From: an uncultured Roseateles sp.
GTDB lineage: Bacteria > Pseudomonadota > Gammaproteobacteria > Burkholderiales > Burkholderiaceae_C
DNA length: 64,000 nucleotides
Direction of reading: 5' to 3'
Assembly: GCF_963422335.1 (NCBI RefSeq)
Contig: NZ_OY729424.1
Location: forward strand, 3,596,001-3,660,000
Shown piece by piece: positions 11,239 through 19,986 of the stretch. The position numbers and the translations under genes are program-made. How positions within the stretch are numbered: the first letter of the stretch is position 1; each line of letters starts with the position of its first letter. Below the pieces are notes generated by a model. That model saw only the letters and a program-made list of their open reading frames with translations. It had not been told where the DNA came from and made no database searches.

Positions 11239-11324
11239 GGGGGTGCTTCCTTGCGGTTTGTTGAATGGTCGCCACTGTAGCGGGCTTGGCGGGGCGCCGG
11301 TCGGACGGGGGGATTGGGGCGGTG

Positions 11325-11858
11325 TCAGAGTTCCAGGCTGCGCTTCATCAGCTTGTCGAGAATGATGTCGAGCTGCTTGTGCTCGTGGTCGTCCAGCGCG
11401 GTCAGGAACCAGGCCTCGCGCTTGGCTGCCTCGGGCAGGATGTCCTCGCACAGCTGGGCGCCGGTGGGCGTCAGTGACAGGATCACCTTGCGGCCGTCCT
11501 CCGGGTCGCCGAAGGTTTCTATCATGCCCAGGTCCACCAGGCGGCGCTGCGCACGCGACACGCGGGCCTTGTCCATGCTGGTGCGATCGACGACCTCGTT
11601 GAACACCAGGTCCTGGTAGGCGTAGAGCGCCATCATGATGCGCCACTCGGGGATCTGGATGTTGTAGCGGGTCTCGAACAAGCGCCCGATCGACTGCGAC
11701 ACGCGGTTGGCCACCACCGACAGCTTGTAGGGGATGAAATCTTCGAGGCTGCCGATGGGCCCGAGATTGGGGCGCTTGACCGTGACGCGGCGCGTCACCG
11801 CCTTGCCCTGCTTGCGCGCAACGCCGGTTTTTGCTGCGGGTTTTGCCTTTGTCGCCAT
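11325..11858 (-). CDS. MarR family transcriptional regulator of the adjacent catabolic cluster
   Basis: 177 residues: a basic Lys/Ala/Arg-rich tail (1-30) and then a MarR winged-helix domain (about 40-165). The recognition region is TSMDKARVSRAQRRLVDLGM, followed by the wing FGDPEDGRKVILSLTPTG. MarR proteins are usually repressors released by a pathway intermediate. The gene is divergent from the aldehyde dehydrogenase gene at 12013. A 20-bp site in the shared gap (11941-11960) recurs almost unchanged before the transporter operon (18555-18574), so this protein probably controls both. The ligand is unknown; aromatic acids, acyl-CoAs and amines are all possible from family knowledge. Confidence 0.88.
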   Translation of the reverse strand: MATKAKPAAKTGVARKQGKAVTRRVTVKRPNLGPIGSLEDFIPYKLSVVANRVSQSIGRLFETRYNIQIPEWRIMMALYAYQDLVFNEVVDRTSMDKARVSRAQRRLVDLGMIETFGDPEDGRKVILSLTPTGAQLCEDILPEAAKREAWFLTALDDHEHKQLDIILDKLMKRSLEL

Positions 11859-11940
11859 GGCGGTCCTTGTCGAAGATGAGGGGATTGTGCGGCAAGGCGG
11901 CGGCCTCGGCGCTGCGATTTCCGAAGGTCGACATTAAAAC

Positions 11941-11960
11941 TTGTTGACAACGAAACAAAT
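11941..11960. promoter_or_regulatory. Predicted MarR operator, copy 1
   Basis: TTGTTGACAACGAAACAAAT. It contains the 9-bp palindrome GTTGACAAC and outer arms TTGTT/AACAA. It lies in the gap between the divergent MarR gene and the aldehyde dehydrogenase gene, and includes a perfect TTGACA (11944-11949) that could serve as a -35 reading rightward, although the matching -10 is poor. It matches copy 2 at 18555 in 18 of 20 positions. Confidence 0.6.
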
Positions 11961-12012
11961 TGAAGAGAGCATGCGGCCCATCGCCAGATCCGGCTGATTC
12001 ACGAGTTGCCCC

Positions 12013-13449
12013 ATGTCCTATCCCGCCATCCAGCTCTATATCGACGGCCAGTGGCTGGCCCGCACCGCCGCGCCGCGCCGCGCCATCATCAACCCGGTCG
12101 ATGGCCAGCCGCTCGGTGATCTGCCGGTGGCCACCGAGGCCGAGCTGAAGGCGGCGCTGGCTGCGGCGCAGCGCGGCTTTGCCCTCTGGTCGCGCCTGCT
12201 GCCGCTGGAGCGCTATCGCCTCATCACCCGCGCCACGGCCCTATTGCGCGAGCGGGCGCCGGCGATAGCCCGCGTGCTCACCCTGGAGCAGGGCAAGCCG
12301 CTGGGCGAGGCGCTGCGCGAGGTGCAGCTGTCGGCCGACATCATCGATTTCCTGGCCGAGGAGGCCAAGCGCCTGGCCAGCCGCGGCGTGCCGCCGCGCC
12401 TGCCCAACATCCTGAGCCAGACCGTGATGCGCGTGCCGGTGGGGCCGGTGGCGGCCTTCACGCCCTGGAACTTTCCGGCCAACCTGCCGGCTCGCAAGAT
12501 CGGCGGCGCGCTGGCGGCCGGCTGCAGCGTCATCATCAAGCCCGACGAGCAGGTGCCCGCCACCTGCATGGCCCTGGTGCAGGCCTTTCACGATGCCGGC
12601 CTGCCCGCCGGCGTGCTGAATATGGTGCTGGGCGAGCCGGCGCAGATCTCGGCGCGGCTGATTGCCGACCCCGTCATCGCCAAGGTCTCGTTCACCGGCT
12701 CGGTGCCGGTGGGCAAGCTGCTGGGCGAGCTGGCAGCACGGCATATGAAGCGCTACACGGCTGAGCTGGGCGGCCACGCGCCGGTGATCGTCTGCGCCGA
12801 TGCCGACGGCGCGGCCGTGGCGCGCCTGGCCGTGCAGGCCAAGTTCCGCAATGCCGGCCAGGTGTGTGCGGCGCCGATCCGCCTTCTGGTGCATCGCAGC
12901 CAGCTCGATGCATTCCGCCAGACCTTTGTCGACGGCGCACGGGCGCTGCGCATAGGCTCAGGCCTGGACGAACAGACCCAGCTGGGCCCGCTGACCCATG
13001 CACGCCGCGTCGGCGAGATGCAGCGCCTGGTGGACGATGCGCTGGCCCAGGGTGGCCGGCTGCTGTGCGGCGGGCGGCCCGCCGGGGGGCCGGGCTATTT
13101 CTACCCGCCCACCGTGATCGAGGGCGCGCCGCTGACGGCCCGGGTGCAGATCGAGGAGCCGTTCGGCCCGATCGCCCTGCTGGATGTCTTCGACGACATC
13201 GATGCCGCGCTGGCTCGCGCCAATGCCTTGCCCTATGGCCTGGCCGCCTATGCCTTCACGCATGACCTGGCCCTGGCGCATCGTCTGGGCCAGGAGCTGC
13301 AGGCCGGCATGGTGGGCCTCAACCACTTCGGCGTGTCGCAACCCGAGACGCCGTTTGGCGGCATCAAGGACAGCGGCCTGGGCCAGGAAAGCGGCCTCGA
13401 GGGCCTGCTGGCCTACACCGAGGCCAAGCTGGTCAGCGTCGCTGCCTGA
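12013..13449 (+). CDS. NAD(P)-dependent aldehyde dehydrogenase (semialdehyde dehydrogenase type)
   Basis: Oxidises an aldehyde to its acid. The 478-residue product is a full-length ALDH: PWNFP (N153), the cofactor-binding lysine in IIKPDEQ (K176), FTGS (227-230), the general-base glutamate in ELGGHAP (E251) and the nucleophile cysteine in NAGQVCAAP (C285). The ending (FGVSQPETPFGGIKDSGLGQESGLEGLLAYTEAKLV) resembles succinate-semialdehyde-type enzymes. It is first in the rightward cluster, just after the MarR operator. Together with the class III aminotransferase two genes on, it suggests oxidation of the semialdehyde left after transamination; the substrate is not known. Confidence 0.92.
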   Translation: MSYPAIQLYIDGQWLARTAAPRRAIINPVDGQPLGDLPVATEAELKAALAAAQRGFALWSRLLPLERYRLITRATALLRERAPAIARVLTLEQGKPLGEALREVQLSADIIDFLAEEAKRLASRGVPPRLPNILSQTVMRVPVGPVAAFTPWNFPANLPARKIGGALAAGCSVIIKPDEQVPATCMALVQAFHDAGLPAGVLNMVLGEPAQISARLIADPVIAKVSFTGSVPVGKLLGELAARHMKRYTAELGGHAPVIVCADADGAAVARLAVQAKFRNAGQVCAAPIRLLVHRSQLDAFRQTFVDGARALRIGSGLDEQTQLGPLTHARRVGEMQRLVDDALAQGGRLLCGGRPAGGPGYFYPPTVIEGAPLTARVQIEEPFGPIALLDVFDDIDAALARANALPYGLAAYAFTHDLALAHRLGQELQAGMVGLNHFGVSQPETPFGGIKDSGLGQESGLEGLLAYTEAKLVSVAA

Positions 13450-13482
13450 GCCCTATCCCCACGCACTGCAAACCGTTCCAAG

Positions 13483-14184
13483 ATGACTGTATTCAATGAC
13501 TCGGCGCTGCAACAGCAGCCGCCCAAGGCCTTGCTGCTCGATTTCGGCAGCGTGATGAGCGTGTCGGTGTTCGAGCGCCACCGTGACACCGAGCGCGAGC
13601 TGGGCCTGGCGCCCGGCAGCCTGCGCTGGATGGGCCCGATCGCCCCCGAGACCGACGCGCTGTGGCAGGCCATGCAGCGCGACGAGATCAGCGAGCGTGA
13701 CTACTGGGCGGCGCGCGCAAGCGAGCTGGGCGAGGCCGTGGGCGAGCCGGGCTGGAACATGCTGGCCATGCTCACCCGCATCCGCCAGACCGACCCGAAT
13801 GCCGTGGTGCGGCCCCAGATGCTGCGGCTGATACGGCTGGCCCGCGCGCGGGGCATCAAGCTGGGCATCCTGACCAATGAGATGGAGCTGTTCTACGGCA
13901 CGGCCTTTCTCAACCGCATGGATGTGCTGCGCGAGTTCGAGGTGATCGTGGACGCCACGCACAACAACATCCTCAAGCCCGACCCGCGCGCCTATGCGCT
14001 GGCCGTCGAGGCGCTGGCCTTGCGGCCCGAGGAGATCCTGTTCGTGGACGATCAGTTCCGCAACGTGGCCGGCGCCGTGAAGGCCGGGTTGCAGGTGCAG
14101 TACTTCGATCTGCGTGACGTCGCCGGCAATCTGGCCGCGGTGGCTGCGCGCCTGCAGATCCCGGTGCAGGAATGTCTGCAATGA
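13483..14184 (+). CDS. HAD family hydrolase
   Basis: 233-residue haloacid-dehalogenase-superfamily protein. Motif I is LLLDFGSVMS, with the nucleophile Asp but Gly at the +2 position where phosphatases usually have a second Asp; some YihX-type members share this DxG form. Motif II is ILTNE, motif III the Lys in LKPDPRAYA, motif IV LFVDDQ. An alpha-helical cap lies between motifs I and II. It could be a small phosphatase or a dehalogenase-like enzyme; substrate unknown. It sits 33 bases after the aldehyde dehydrogenase in the same operon. Confidence 0.85.
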   Translation: MTVFNDSALQQQPPKALLLDFGSVMSVSVFERHRDTERELGLAPGSLRWMGPIAPETDALWQAMQRDEISERDYWAARASELGEAVGEPGWNMLAMLTRIRQTDPNAVVRPQMLRLIRLARARGIKLGILTNEMELFYGTAFLNRMDVLREFEVIVDATHNNILKPDPRAYALAVEALALRPEEILFVDDQFRNVAGAVKAGLQVQYFDLRDVAGNLAAVAARLQIPVQECLQ

Positions 14185-14251
14185 GTGCACGCGCAGTCAA
14201 GTTCCCGCGCGCGGGTGCGCGTAGTTTCGGTATGACGACCCAGGAGTGGAG

Positions 14252-15676
14252 ATGAGCAAGATGACGGTGGAGGCGCAGAACCTGAACCGATTGAACCCCG
14301 ACGCCGTGCTGGCCATGCTGGAGCGCGAGCAGGCGCGCTTTGCCGCGCTGCACCCGCAGTCGCGCGCCGCCTACGAGGCCGGCCAGCAGCACTATCTCTA
14401 CGGTGCGCCGTCGCACTGGATGCGGCGCTGGGCCGGCGGCTTTCCGCTGCAGGTGAGCAGCGCGCAGGGCACGCGCCTGGTCTGCGCCGACGGGCTGGAC
14501 TATGTCGACTTCTGCCTGGGTGACACCGGCGGCATGTGCGGCCACGGCCACCCCGCCATCACCGAGGCGGTGGCCGCCCAGCTGGCCCGCGGCTCCACCC
14601 TGATGCTGCCCACCGATGACGCGCAATGGGTGGGCGCCGAGCTGGTGCGCCGCTTCGGCCTGCCTTTCTGGGGCTTCACCACCTCGGCCAGCGATGCCAA
14701 CCGCGCGGTGGTGCGCATCGCACGCATGATCACCGGGCGCGAGAAGGTGCTGGTGTTCAATGGCTGCTACCACGGCTCGGTCGAGGAAGCCCACGTGGCG
14801 CTGGACGAGCAGGGCGCCGTGGTGCTGCGCAACGGCATTCATGCCAACGGGGTGGACCATGCGCGGGTCTCGCGCGTGATCGAGTTCAATGATGTCGCCG
14901 CGCTGGAGGCAGCGCTGGCCCCGGGCGATGTGGCCTGCGTGCTGGCCGAGCCCTTCATGACCAACTACGGCATGATCCCGCCCCAGCCGGGCTACCTGGA
15001 CGCGCTGCGCGAGATCACGCGGCGCACCGGGACCTTGTTGGTGATGGACGAGACCCACACCTTCTCCAGCGGCCCCGGCGGCTACACCGGCGCGCAGGGG
15101 CTGGCACCGGACGCCTTCGTCGTTGGCAAGGCCGTGGGGGGCGGCGTGCCGGTGGGCCTGTACGGCCTGGCAGCGCCGGTGGCCGAGGCCCTGTGGCGCC
15201 AGGTGCCCAAGGTCAACCCGGCCCTGGTGCGCCAGAGTGCACATCTGGGCTTTGGCGGCACGCTGGCGGGCAGCGCGTTGCAGGTGGCGGCGGTGCGCGC
15301 CGTGCTGTCCCGGGTGCTCACCGATGAAGCCTTCGCCCGCATGGTGGCCCTGGCCGACACCCTGGCCGCGCGGGCCCGCGCGCTGATTGCCGACCACCGC
15401 CTGCCCTGGCATGTGGTGCAGATGGGCGCGCGCGTCGAGACGCTGTTTGCCCCCCAGCCGCCGCGAGACGCCAGCGATGTGCGGCGCGGCCGCGATGGTG
15501 TGCTGGAGGCGCTGCTGCACGTCTATTTCATGAACCGCGGCGTGCTGATCACGCCCTTCCACTGCATGCTGCTGATGTGTCCGGCCAGCACGGCCGCCGA
15601 TGTCGAGCGCTACCTCGACGTGCTGGGCCGCTTCTGCACCGAGCTCAAGCTTGGCTGCGCCGAAGGGAGTGCCTGA
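14252..15676 (+). CDS. Class III PLP-dependent aminotransferase
   Basis: 474-residue fold type I enzyme of the glutamate-1-semialdehyde / omega-aminotransferase class. Landmarks: LGDTGGMCGHGHPAI (substrate entrance), TTSASDANRAVVRIARMITG where most relatives read SGTEAN, NGCYHGSVEEA, the cofactor-binding Asp in VMDETHTF (D266) and the Schiff-base lysine in FVVGKAVGGGVPVG (K293). It should move an amino group from an amine or amino acid to a 2-oxo acid, or isomerise an amino-aldehyde. The start is the ATG at 14252, six bases after AGGAG; a GTG at 14246 overlaps that site. Its stop overlaps the next start (TGATG), indicating translational coupling. Confidence 0.9.
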   Translation: MSKMTVEAQNLNRLNPDAVLAMLEREQARFAALHPQSRAAYEAGQQHYLYGAPSHWMRRWAGGFPLQVSSAQGTRLVCADGLDYVDFCLGDTGGMCGHGHPAITEAVAAQLARGSTLMLPTDDAQWVGAELVRRFGLPFWGFTTSASDANRAVVRIARMITGREKVLVFNGCYHGSVEEAHVALDEQGAVVLRNGIHANGVDHARVSRVIEFNDVAALEAALAPGDVACVLAEPFMTNYGMIPPQPGYLDALREITRRTGTLLVMDETHTFSSGPGGYTGAQGLAPDAFVVGKAVGGGVPVGLYGLAAPVAEALWRQVPKVNPALVRQSAHLGFGGTLAGSALQVAAVRAVLSRVLTDEAFARMVALADTLAARARALIADHRLPWHVVQMGARVETLFAPQPPRDASDVRRGRDGVLEALLHVYFMNRGVLITPFHCMLLMCPASTAADVERYLDVLGRFCTELKLGCAEGSA

Positions 15677-16473
15677 TGCCGTTCCGTTTCGATGGCAGGG
15701 TGGCCCTGGTCACCGGTGCCGGCCGCGGCATCGGTGCGGCCGCGGCCACGCGTCTGGCCGAGGCCGGCGCCCAGGTGCTGCTGGCCAATCGCTCTATCGA
15801 CGCCGCGCGCGTGCTGGCCGTGGACTTGCGTGCGCGTGGCCTGCGCGCCCAGGCCATTCCCTATGAAGCCGACGAGGCCGGCTGCCGCCAGGCCGTGCAC
15901 GACACGCTGGGTGCTACCGGCCGGCTGGACGTGCTGCTGCACAACGCCGGCGGCTGCAACTGGGCCACGCTGGAGGCGCTGGACAGCGCCGGGCTGGAGG
16001 CGGCCCTGAGCCTGAACCTGAAGACCTGCTTCTGGCTGACGCAGGCCGCCTTGCCCGCACTCAAAGTGAGCGGCGGCCGCATCGTCATCACCTCCTCGGT
16101 GACCGGCCCGCGCGTGGCCATGCTGGGCGCGGCGCATTACGCGGCGGCCAAGGCGGGCGTCAACGGTTTCATCAAGTCGGCCGCGCTGGAGCTGGCACGG
16201 CACCGCATCACTGTCAACGGCGTCGAGCCCGGCTTCGTGGCCAAGCCGCAGGGCCGGCTCAGCCAGCCGGCGGTGCGCGAACGGCTGCTGCGCTACATTC
16301 CGCTGGGCTGCGCCGGCCAGCCCGACGACGTGGCCTGGGCGATGCTGTACCTGGCCAGCGACGAGGCGCGCTGGATCACCGGCCAGACCCTGGTCATCGA
16401 TGGCGGCATGACCTTGCCCGAATCGGGCCAGGTGATGGACGACTTTCATGTCGCGATGGAGGCAGGCCAGTGA
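15676..16473 (+). CDS. Short-chain dehydrogenase/reductase (first of two)
   Basis: 265-residue classical SDR. The cofactor loop TGAGRGIG is at 13-20, NAGG at 90-93, the catalytic Ser in TSSVTG (140-141), and Tyr155/Lys159 in HYAAAKAG. The C-terminal part WITGQTLVIDGGMTLPES is typical. Oxidises or reduces an alcohol/ketone with NAD(H) or NADP(H); the basic Arg in the glycine loop leaves both open. The start ATG overlaps the aminotransferase stop and is preceded by GAAGGGAG. The end overlaps the next gene (GTGA). Confidence 0.9.
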   Translation: MPFRFDGRVALVTGAGRGIGAAAATRLAEAGAQVLLANRSIDAARVLAVDLRARGLRAQAIPYEADEAGCRQAVHDTLGATGRLDVLLHNAGGCNWATLEALDSAGLEAALSLNLKTCFWLTQAALPALKVSGGRIVITSSVTGPRVAMLGAAHYAAAKAGVNGFIKSAALELARHRITVNGVEPGFVAKPQGRLSQPAVRERLLRYIPLGCAGQPDDVAWAMLYLASDEARWITGQTLVIDGGMTLPESGQVMDDFHVAMEAGQ

Positions 16474-17723
16474 ACGAGTCCACCATCCTGCTGATAGGCA
16501 CCGCCGACACCAAGGCCGACGAGCTGCTGTTCCTGGCGCAGTGCATTGCCACGCAGGGCGGCCGGGCCCTGCTGATGGACGTGGGCGTGGGCCGGCCGGA
16601 GCACCCCGATCTGGCCCTGGCCATCACCAACCAGGCGGTGGCCGAGGCGGCCGGCACCAGCCTGGCCGCGATCGCCGCGCTGGGCGACGAGAACGCCGCG
16701 ATGACCTTGATGGCCGCCGGCGCCGTGGCCCTGGCGCTGCAGCTGCATGCGCAGGGCCGTGTGCAGGGGGTGCTGGCGCTGGGCGGCACCATGGGCACCG
16801 ACCTGGCGCTGGACGTCACCGCCGCGCTGCCCCTGGGCCTGCCCAAGTGCATCGTCACCACGGTGGCCTTCTCGCACCTGATTCCGCCCGAACGCCTGGC
16901 GCCCGACTTGATGATGATGCTCTGGGCCGGCGGCCTGTTCGGCCTCAACAGCCTGTGCCGCACCCTGCTGGCCCAGGCCGCCGGCGCCGTGCTGGGCGCC
17001 TGCCGCAGCCTGCCGGCGACCAGCGGGCAAGCGCCTATGGTGGCCATCAGCTCGCTGGGCAAATCCTGCCTGCGCTATATGGTGCGCCTGAAGCCGGCGC
17101 TGGAGGCGCGCGGCTACGAGGTGGCGGTGTTCCATTGCACCGGCATGGGCGGGCGGGCGCTGGAGGCGCTGGCACGCCAGCGCCGCTTCGTGGCCGTGCT
17201 CGATCTGTGCCTGCAGGAGCTGGGCAACCAATCGCAGGGCTCGGTGGTCACCGCCGGAGCCGACCGGCTCGAGGCGGCCGGTGCTCTGGGCATTCCACAA
17301 ATCGTCGCGCCGGGCGGCATGGACATGATTGATCTGCAGGCCTGGCGGCCGCTGGCGCCTCGATACGAGGGCCGGCCCTATCACGCGCACAACCGGCTGA
17401 TCGCCTCGGTGCTGATGAACGCTGGCGAGCGCCGCGAAGCGGCCCGTCTGCTGGCCGCCAAGCTGGCGCGGGCGCAGGGCCCCACGGCCCTGGTGCTGCC
17501 GCGCGGTGGCATCGAAGCCTGGGACCGCCCCGGCGAGCCGCTGCATGACCCCGAGGGCCTGAGTGCCTTCTGCGACGAACTGCGCGCACAGCTGCGGCCG
17601 CCGGTGCAACTGCTGGAGCTCGAGGCCCACATCAACGACGACGCCTTCAGCGACGCCGTGCTGGCCGTCTTCGACGACTGGGTGGCCCGCGGCCTGTTCG
17701 CGTCGGGCCATTTGCCGCCATGA
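16470..17723 (+). CDS. Tm-1-like ATP-binding domain protein (UPF0261)
   Basis: 417-residue protein of the UPF0261/Tm-1-like family. Signs are the start ILLIGTADTKADELLFLAQ, the loop LALGGTMGTDLALDV, AFSHLIPPERLAPDLMMML and the C-terminal VTAGADRLEAAGALGIPQIV then APGGMDMIDLQAW. In tomato Tm-1 this domain is fused to a TIM barrel; here it stands alone. Bacterial members are poorly characterised and their reaction is unknown. It starts at a GTG overlapping the SDR stop and ends in an ATGA overlap with the next SDR, so it is firmly inside the operon and probably acts on a pathway intermediate. Confidence 0.85.
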   Translation: MNESTILLIGTADTKADELLFLAQCIATQGGRALLMDVGVGRPEHPDLALAITNQAVAEAAGTSLAAIAALGDENAAMTLMAAGAVALALQLHAQGRVQGVLALGGTMGTDLALDVTAALPLGLPKCIVTTVAFSHLIPPERLAPDLMMMLWAGGLFGLNSLCRTLLAQAAGAVLGACRSLPATSGQAPMVAISSLGKSCLRYMVRLKPALEARGYEVAVFHCTGMGGRALEALARQRRFVAVLDLCLQELGNQSQGSVVTAGADRLEAAGALGIPQIVAPGGMDMIDLQAWRPLAPRYEGRPYHAHNRLIASVLMNAGERREAARLLAAKLARAQGPTALVLPRGGIEAWDRPGEPLHDPEGLSAFCDELRAQLRPPVQLLELEAHINDDAFSDAVLAVFDDWVARGLFASGHLPP

Positions 17724-18490
17724 AGGGCCGGCGCGTGTTCGTCAGCGGCGCGGCCAGCGGCATCGGCGCGGCCGTCGTCGAGCGCCTGTGCGGCGAGGGC
17801 GCCCGGTTGCTGGCCTTCGACCGCAACGCCGCGGCGCTGCAGGCCTTGGCCGAGCGCACCGGCGCGCAGCCGCTGGCGGGCGACATCACCGTGCAGGCCG
17901 ATGTGGCGCGTGCTGTGGCCGCAGCACAGGCCTGGGGTGGCATCGACGCAGTGGTGAATGCCGCCGGCGTGGTGGCCGCCGACGAACCCGAGGGCGTGCT
18001 CGACGCCACCTGGGAGCGCATGCTGGCCGTCAACCTGACCGGCACCATGCGCGTGTGCCGCGCCGCCTTGCCGCTGCTGCGCGCCGCGGGTGGCGGCGCC
18101 ATTGTCAACGTCGCCTCGGTGGCGGCCTTCAACTCCACGCCAGGCAGCGCCAGCTATGCGCCGTCCAAGGCCGGCGTGGTGGCCTACACCCGCAATCTGG
18201 CCTATGCCCATGGCGCCGAGGGCATTCGCGCCAACTGCCTGTGCCCGGGCTGGACGCGCACCGCCATGGCCGAGCAGGAGATGCGCGAGGCCGCCGCGCT
18301 GTCGGGCAGCACGGCCGAGCAGGAATTCGCGGCGCTGGCTCAGCGCCTGGCGCTGCGGCGCATCGCCAGCCCGGCGGAGATGGCCAGCTGCATACGCTTC
18401 CTGGCCAGCGATGAAGCCTCTTTCGTCACCGGTGCCGTGCTGGTGGCCGATGGCGGCGGGCGCCAGCCCGCCGCGGCGCGGGGCTGGTAG
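17720..18490 (+). CDS. Short-chain dehydrogenase/reductase (second of two)
   Basis: 256-residue classical SDR: SGAASGIG loop (9-16), NAAGVV (80-85), Ser133 in VASVAAF, Tyr146 and Lys150 in SYAPSKAG, and the CPGWTRTAM segment. Asp34 in LAFDRN at the end of the second strand favours NAD over NADP. It is the last gene of the first catabolic block and starts in an ATGA overlap. It is clearly different in sequence from the SDR two genes upstream, so two separate redox steps are likely. Confidence 0.9.
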   Translation: MKGRRVFVSGAASGIGAAVVERLCGEGARLLAFDRNAAALQALAERTGAQPLAGDITVQADVARAVAAAQAWGGIDAVVNAAGVVAADEPEGVLDATWERMLAVNLTGTMRVCRAALPLLRAAGGGAIVNVASVAAFNSTPGSASYAPSKAGVVAYTRNLAYAHGAEGIRANCLCPGWTRTAMAEQEMREAAALSGSTAEQEFAALAQRLALRRIASPAEMASCIRFLASDEASFVTGAVLVADGGGRQPAAARGW

Positions 18491-18554
18491 GCGAACCATT
18501 GCTTGACTGAGAGTGCACGTTCTTGTGCGCATCTGCTTCGCCTTGAAATAAGTA

Positions 18555-18574
18555 CTGTTGACAACAAAACAAAT
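18555..18574. promoter_or_regulatory. Predicted MarR operator, copy 2
   Basis: CTGTTGACAACAAAACAAAT, 18 of 20 positions identical to copy 1 at 11941. It holds the same GTTGACAAC palindrome and covers the -35 element of the transporter promoter, an ideal place for a repressor. Confidence 0.6.
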
Positions 18575-18586
18575 GACTTTTATCTT
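18558..18586 (+). promoter_or_regulatory. Promoter of the ABC transporter operon
   Basis: -35 TTGACA (18558-18563), 17-base spacer, -10 TATCTT (18581-18586). The expected start is near 18593, about 45 bases before the binding-protein start codon. The -35 lies inside predicted operator copy 2. Confidence 0.6.
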
Positions 18587-18638
18587 GAGCGCAGTGCTGC
18601 AGAGGTCCTTCCAACAACACCGCACCCCGGAGAAAAAC

Positions 18639-19964
18639 ATGCCCACGCAAGCCCCCATTCCGACAACAGGCCCGTCAGACGAAAGCGCTGCGCTGTCGCG
18701 CCGCCAGCTGCTGGCCGCCGGCGCTGGCGCCGCGCTGGCCGGCATGCCCGCCCTGGGCGCGGCCCAGGCTGCCAAGACGATCAAGATCGGCTATCTGACC
18801 ACGCTGTCCGGTGCGCGAGCCAATTTCGGCGAAGCCGACACCTGGGGCCTGGAGCGCGTGCGTGCTGCGTTGAAAGACGGTTTGAAGATTGACGGTACGG
18901 TCTACAAGGTCGAGATCGTCGTGCGCGACACCCAGACCGACGCCAACCGCAGTGCCACCCTGGCCAGCGAGCTGGTGCTGCGCGAGAAGGTCGACCTGCT
19001 GCTGGTGCAGGACAGCGACGCCGCGCTCTCGGCCGGCCAGCTGTGCGACGTCAACGGCGTGCCGATGATTTCCACCATGGGCCCCTGGCAGGCCGTCGTG
19101 TTCGGCCGCGGCTCGACGCCGGACAAGGGCTTCCCCTACTCCTTCCATTTCTTCTGGGGCGCCGAGGACGTGCTGAAGAACTTCTTCGGCATGTGGGACG
19201 GCCTGAAGGTGCCCCGCGTGCTGGGCAGCATGTACATCGACAACGCGCCCGGCCACTCGTTCAACGATGGCAACACCGGCATACCCGGCGGCGCCAAGCA
19301 GCGTGGCTACAAGGACATCAACACCGGCTTCTTCAAGATCGCCACCGACGATTTCACCAATCAGGTGTCGGCCTTCAAGGCGGGCAATGCCAGCATCGTC
19401 TCGGGCTTTGCCTTCGCCAACCACTTCGCCACCTTCTGGAAGCAGGCCCAGCAGGCCAACTACCGGCCCGAGGTGGTGACGATGGCGGCGGCCTTTCTGT
19501 TCCCCAGTGCGGTGGAGTCGCTGGGCGCGGCGGGCAACGGCATGTCGACCGAGATCTGGTGGACGCCGGCCTTCCCCTACAAATCGTCGCTCACCGGCCA
19601 GAGTGCCCGCGAGCTGGCGACCGACTGGGAGAAAAGCACCGGCAAGCAGTGGACCCAGCCGCTCGGCTACGGCCATGCGCTGTTCGAGGTGGGCATCGCG
19701 GCGCTGAAGGCCAGCCCGAATCCGAAGGACAAGAAGGCGCTGCGCGATGCCATCGCCGGCCTGCAGATGGAAACGGTGGTGGGCCCAGTCAACTTCAAGA
19801 CCAGCACGATCAAGAGCGTGGCCGTCACCGAGCTGGCGGGCGGGCAATGGCGGCGCAGCAAGTCGGGCAAGTTCCCCTACGAACTGCTGATCACGCACAA
19901 CAGCACGGCCAGGAAGATCGCCGTTGAAGACGAGCTCAAGCTGCTGTCGCAGCTGAAGGCCTGA
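18639..19964 (+). CDS. Branched-chain-amino-acid-type ABC transporter substrate-binding protein, Tat-exported
   Basis: 441-residue periplasmic binding protein of the LivJ/type I class. A twin-arginine signal is visible (SRRQLLAAGAGAALAGMPAL, cleavage after about A45), then KTIKIGYLTTLSGARANFGE, the standard opening of the family. Such proteins bind amino acids, amides, urea or aromatic acids. The start at 18639 has GGAG six bases upstream. It opens the second block, under operator copy 2, and is followed by the four other components of a complete Liv-type transporter. Confidence 0.92.
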   Translation: MPTQAPIPTTGPSDESAALSRRQLLAAGAGAALAGMPALGAAQAAKTIKIGYLTTLSGARANFGEADTWGLERVRAALKDGLKIDGTVYKVEIVVRDTQTDANRSATLASELVLREKVDLLLVQDSDAALSAGQLCDVNGVPMISTMGPWQAVVFGRGSTPDKGFPYSFHFFWGAEDVLKNFFGMWDGLKVPRVLGSMYIDNAPGHSFNDGNTGIPGGAKQRGYKDINTGFFKIATDDFTNQVSAFKAGNASIVSGFAFANHFATFWKQAQQANYRPEVVTMAAAFLFPSAVESLGAAGNGMSTEIWWTPAFPYKSSLTGQSARELATDWEKSTGKQWTQPLGYGHALFEVGIAALKASPNPKDKKALRDAIAGLQMETVVGPVNFKTSTIKSVAVTELAGGQWRRSKSGKFPYELLITHNSTARKIAVEDELKLLSQLKA

Positions 19965-19986
19965 GCCCGGGGCACAGCGAGCCACC

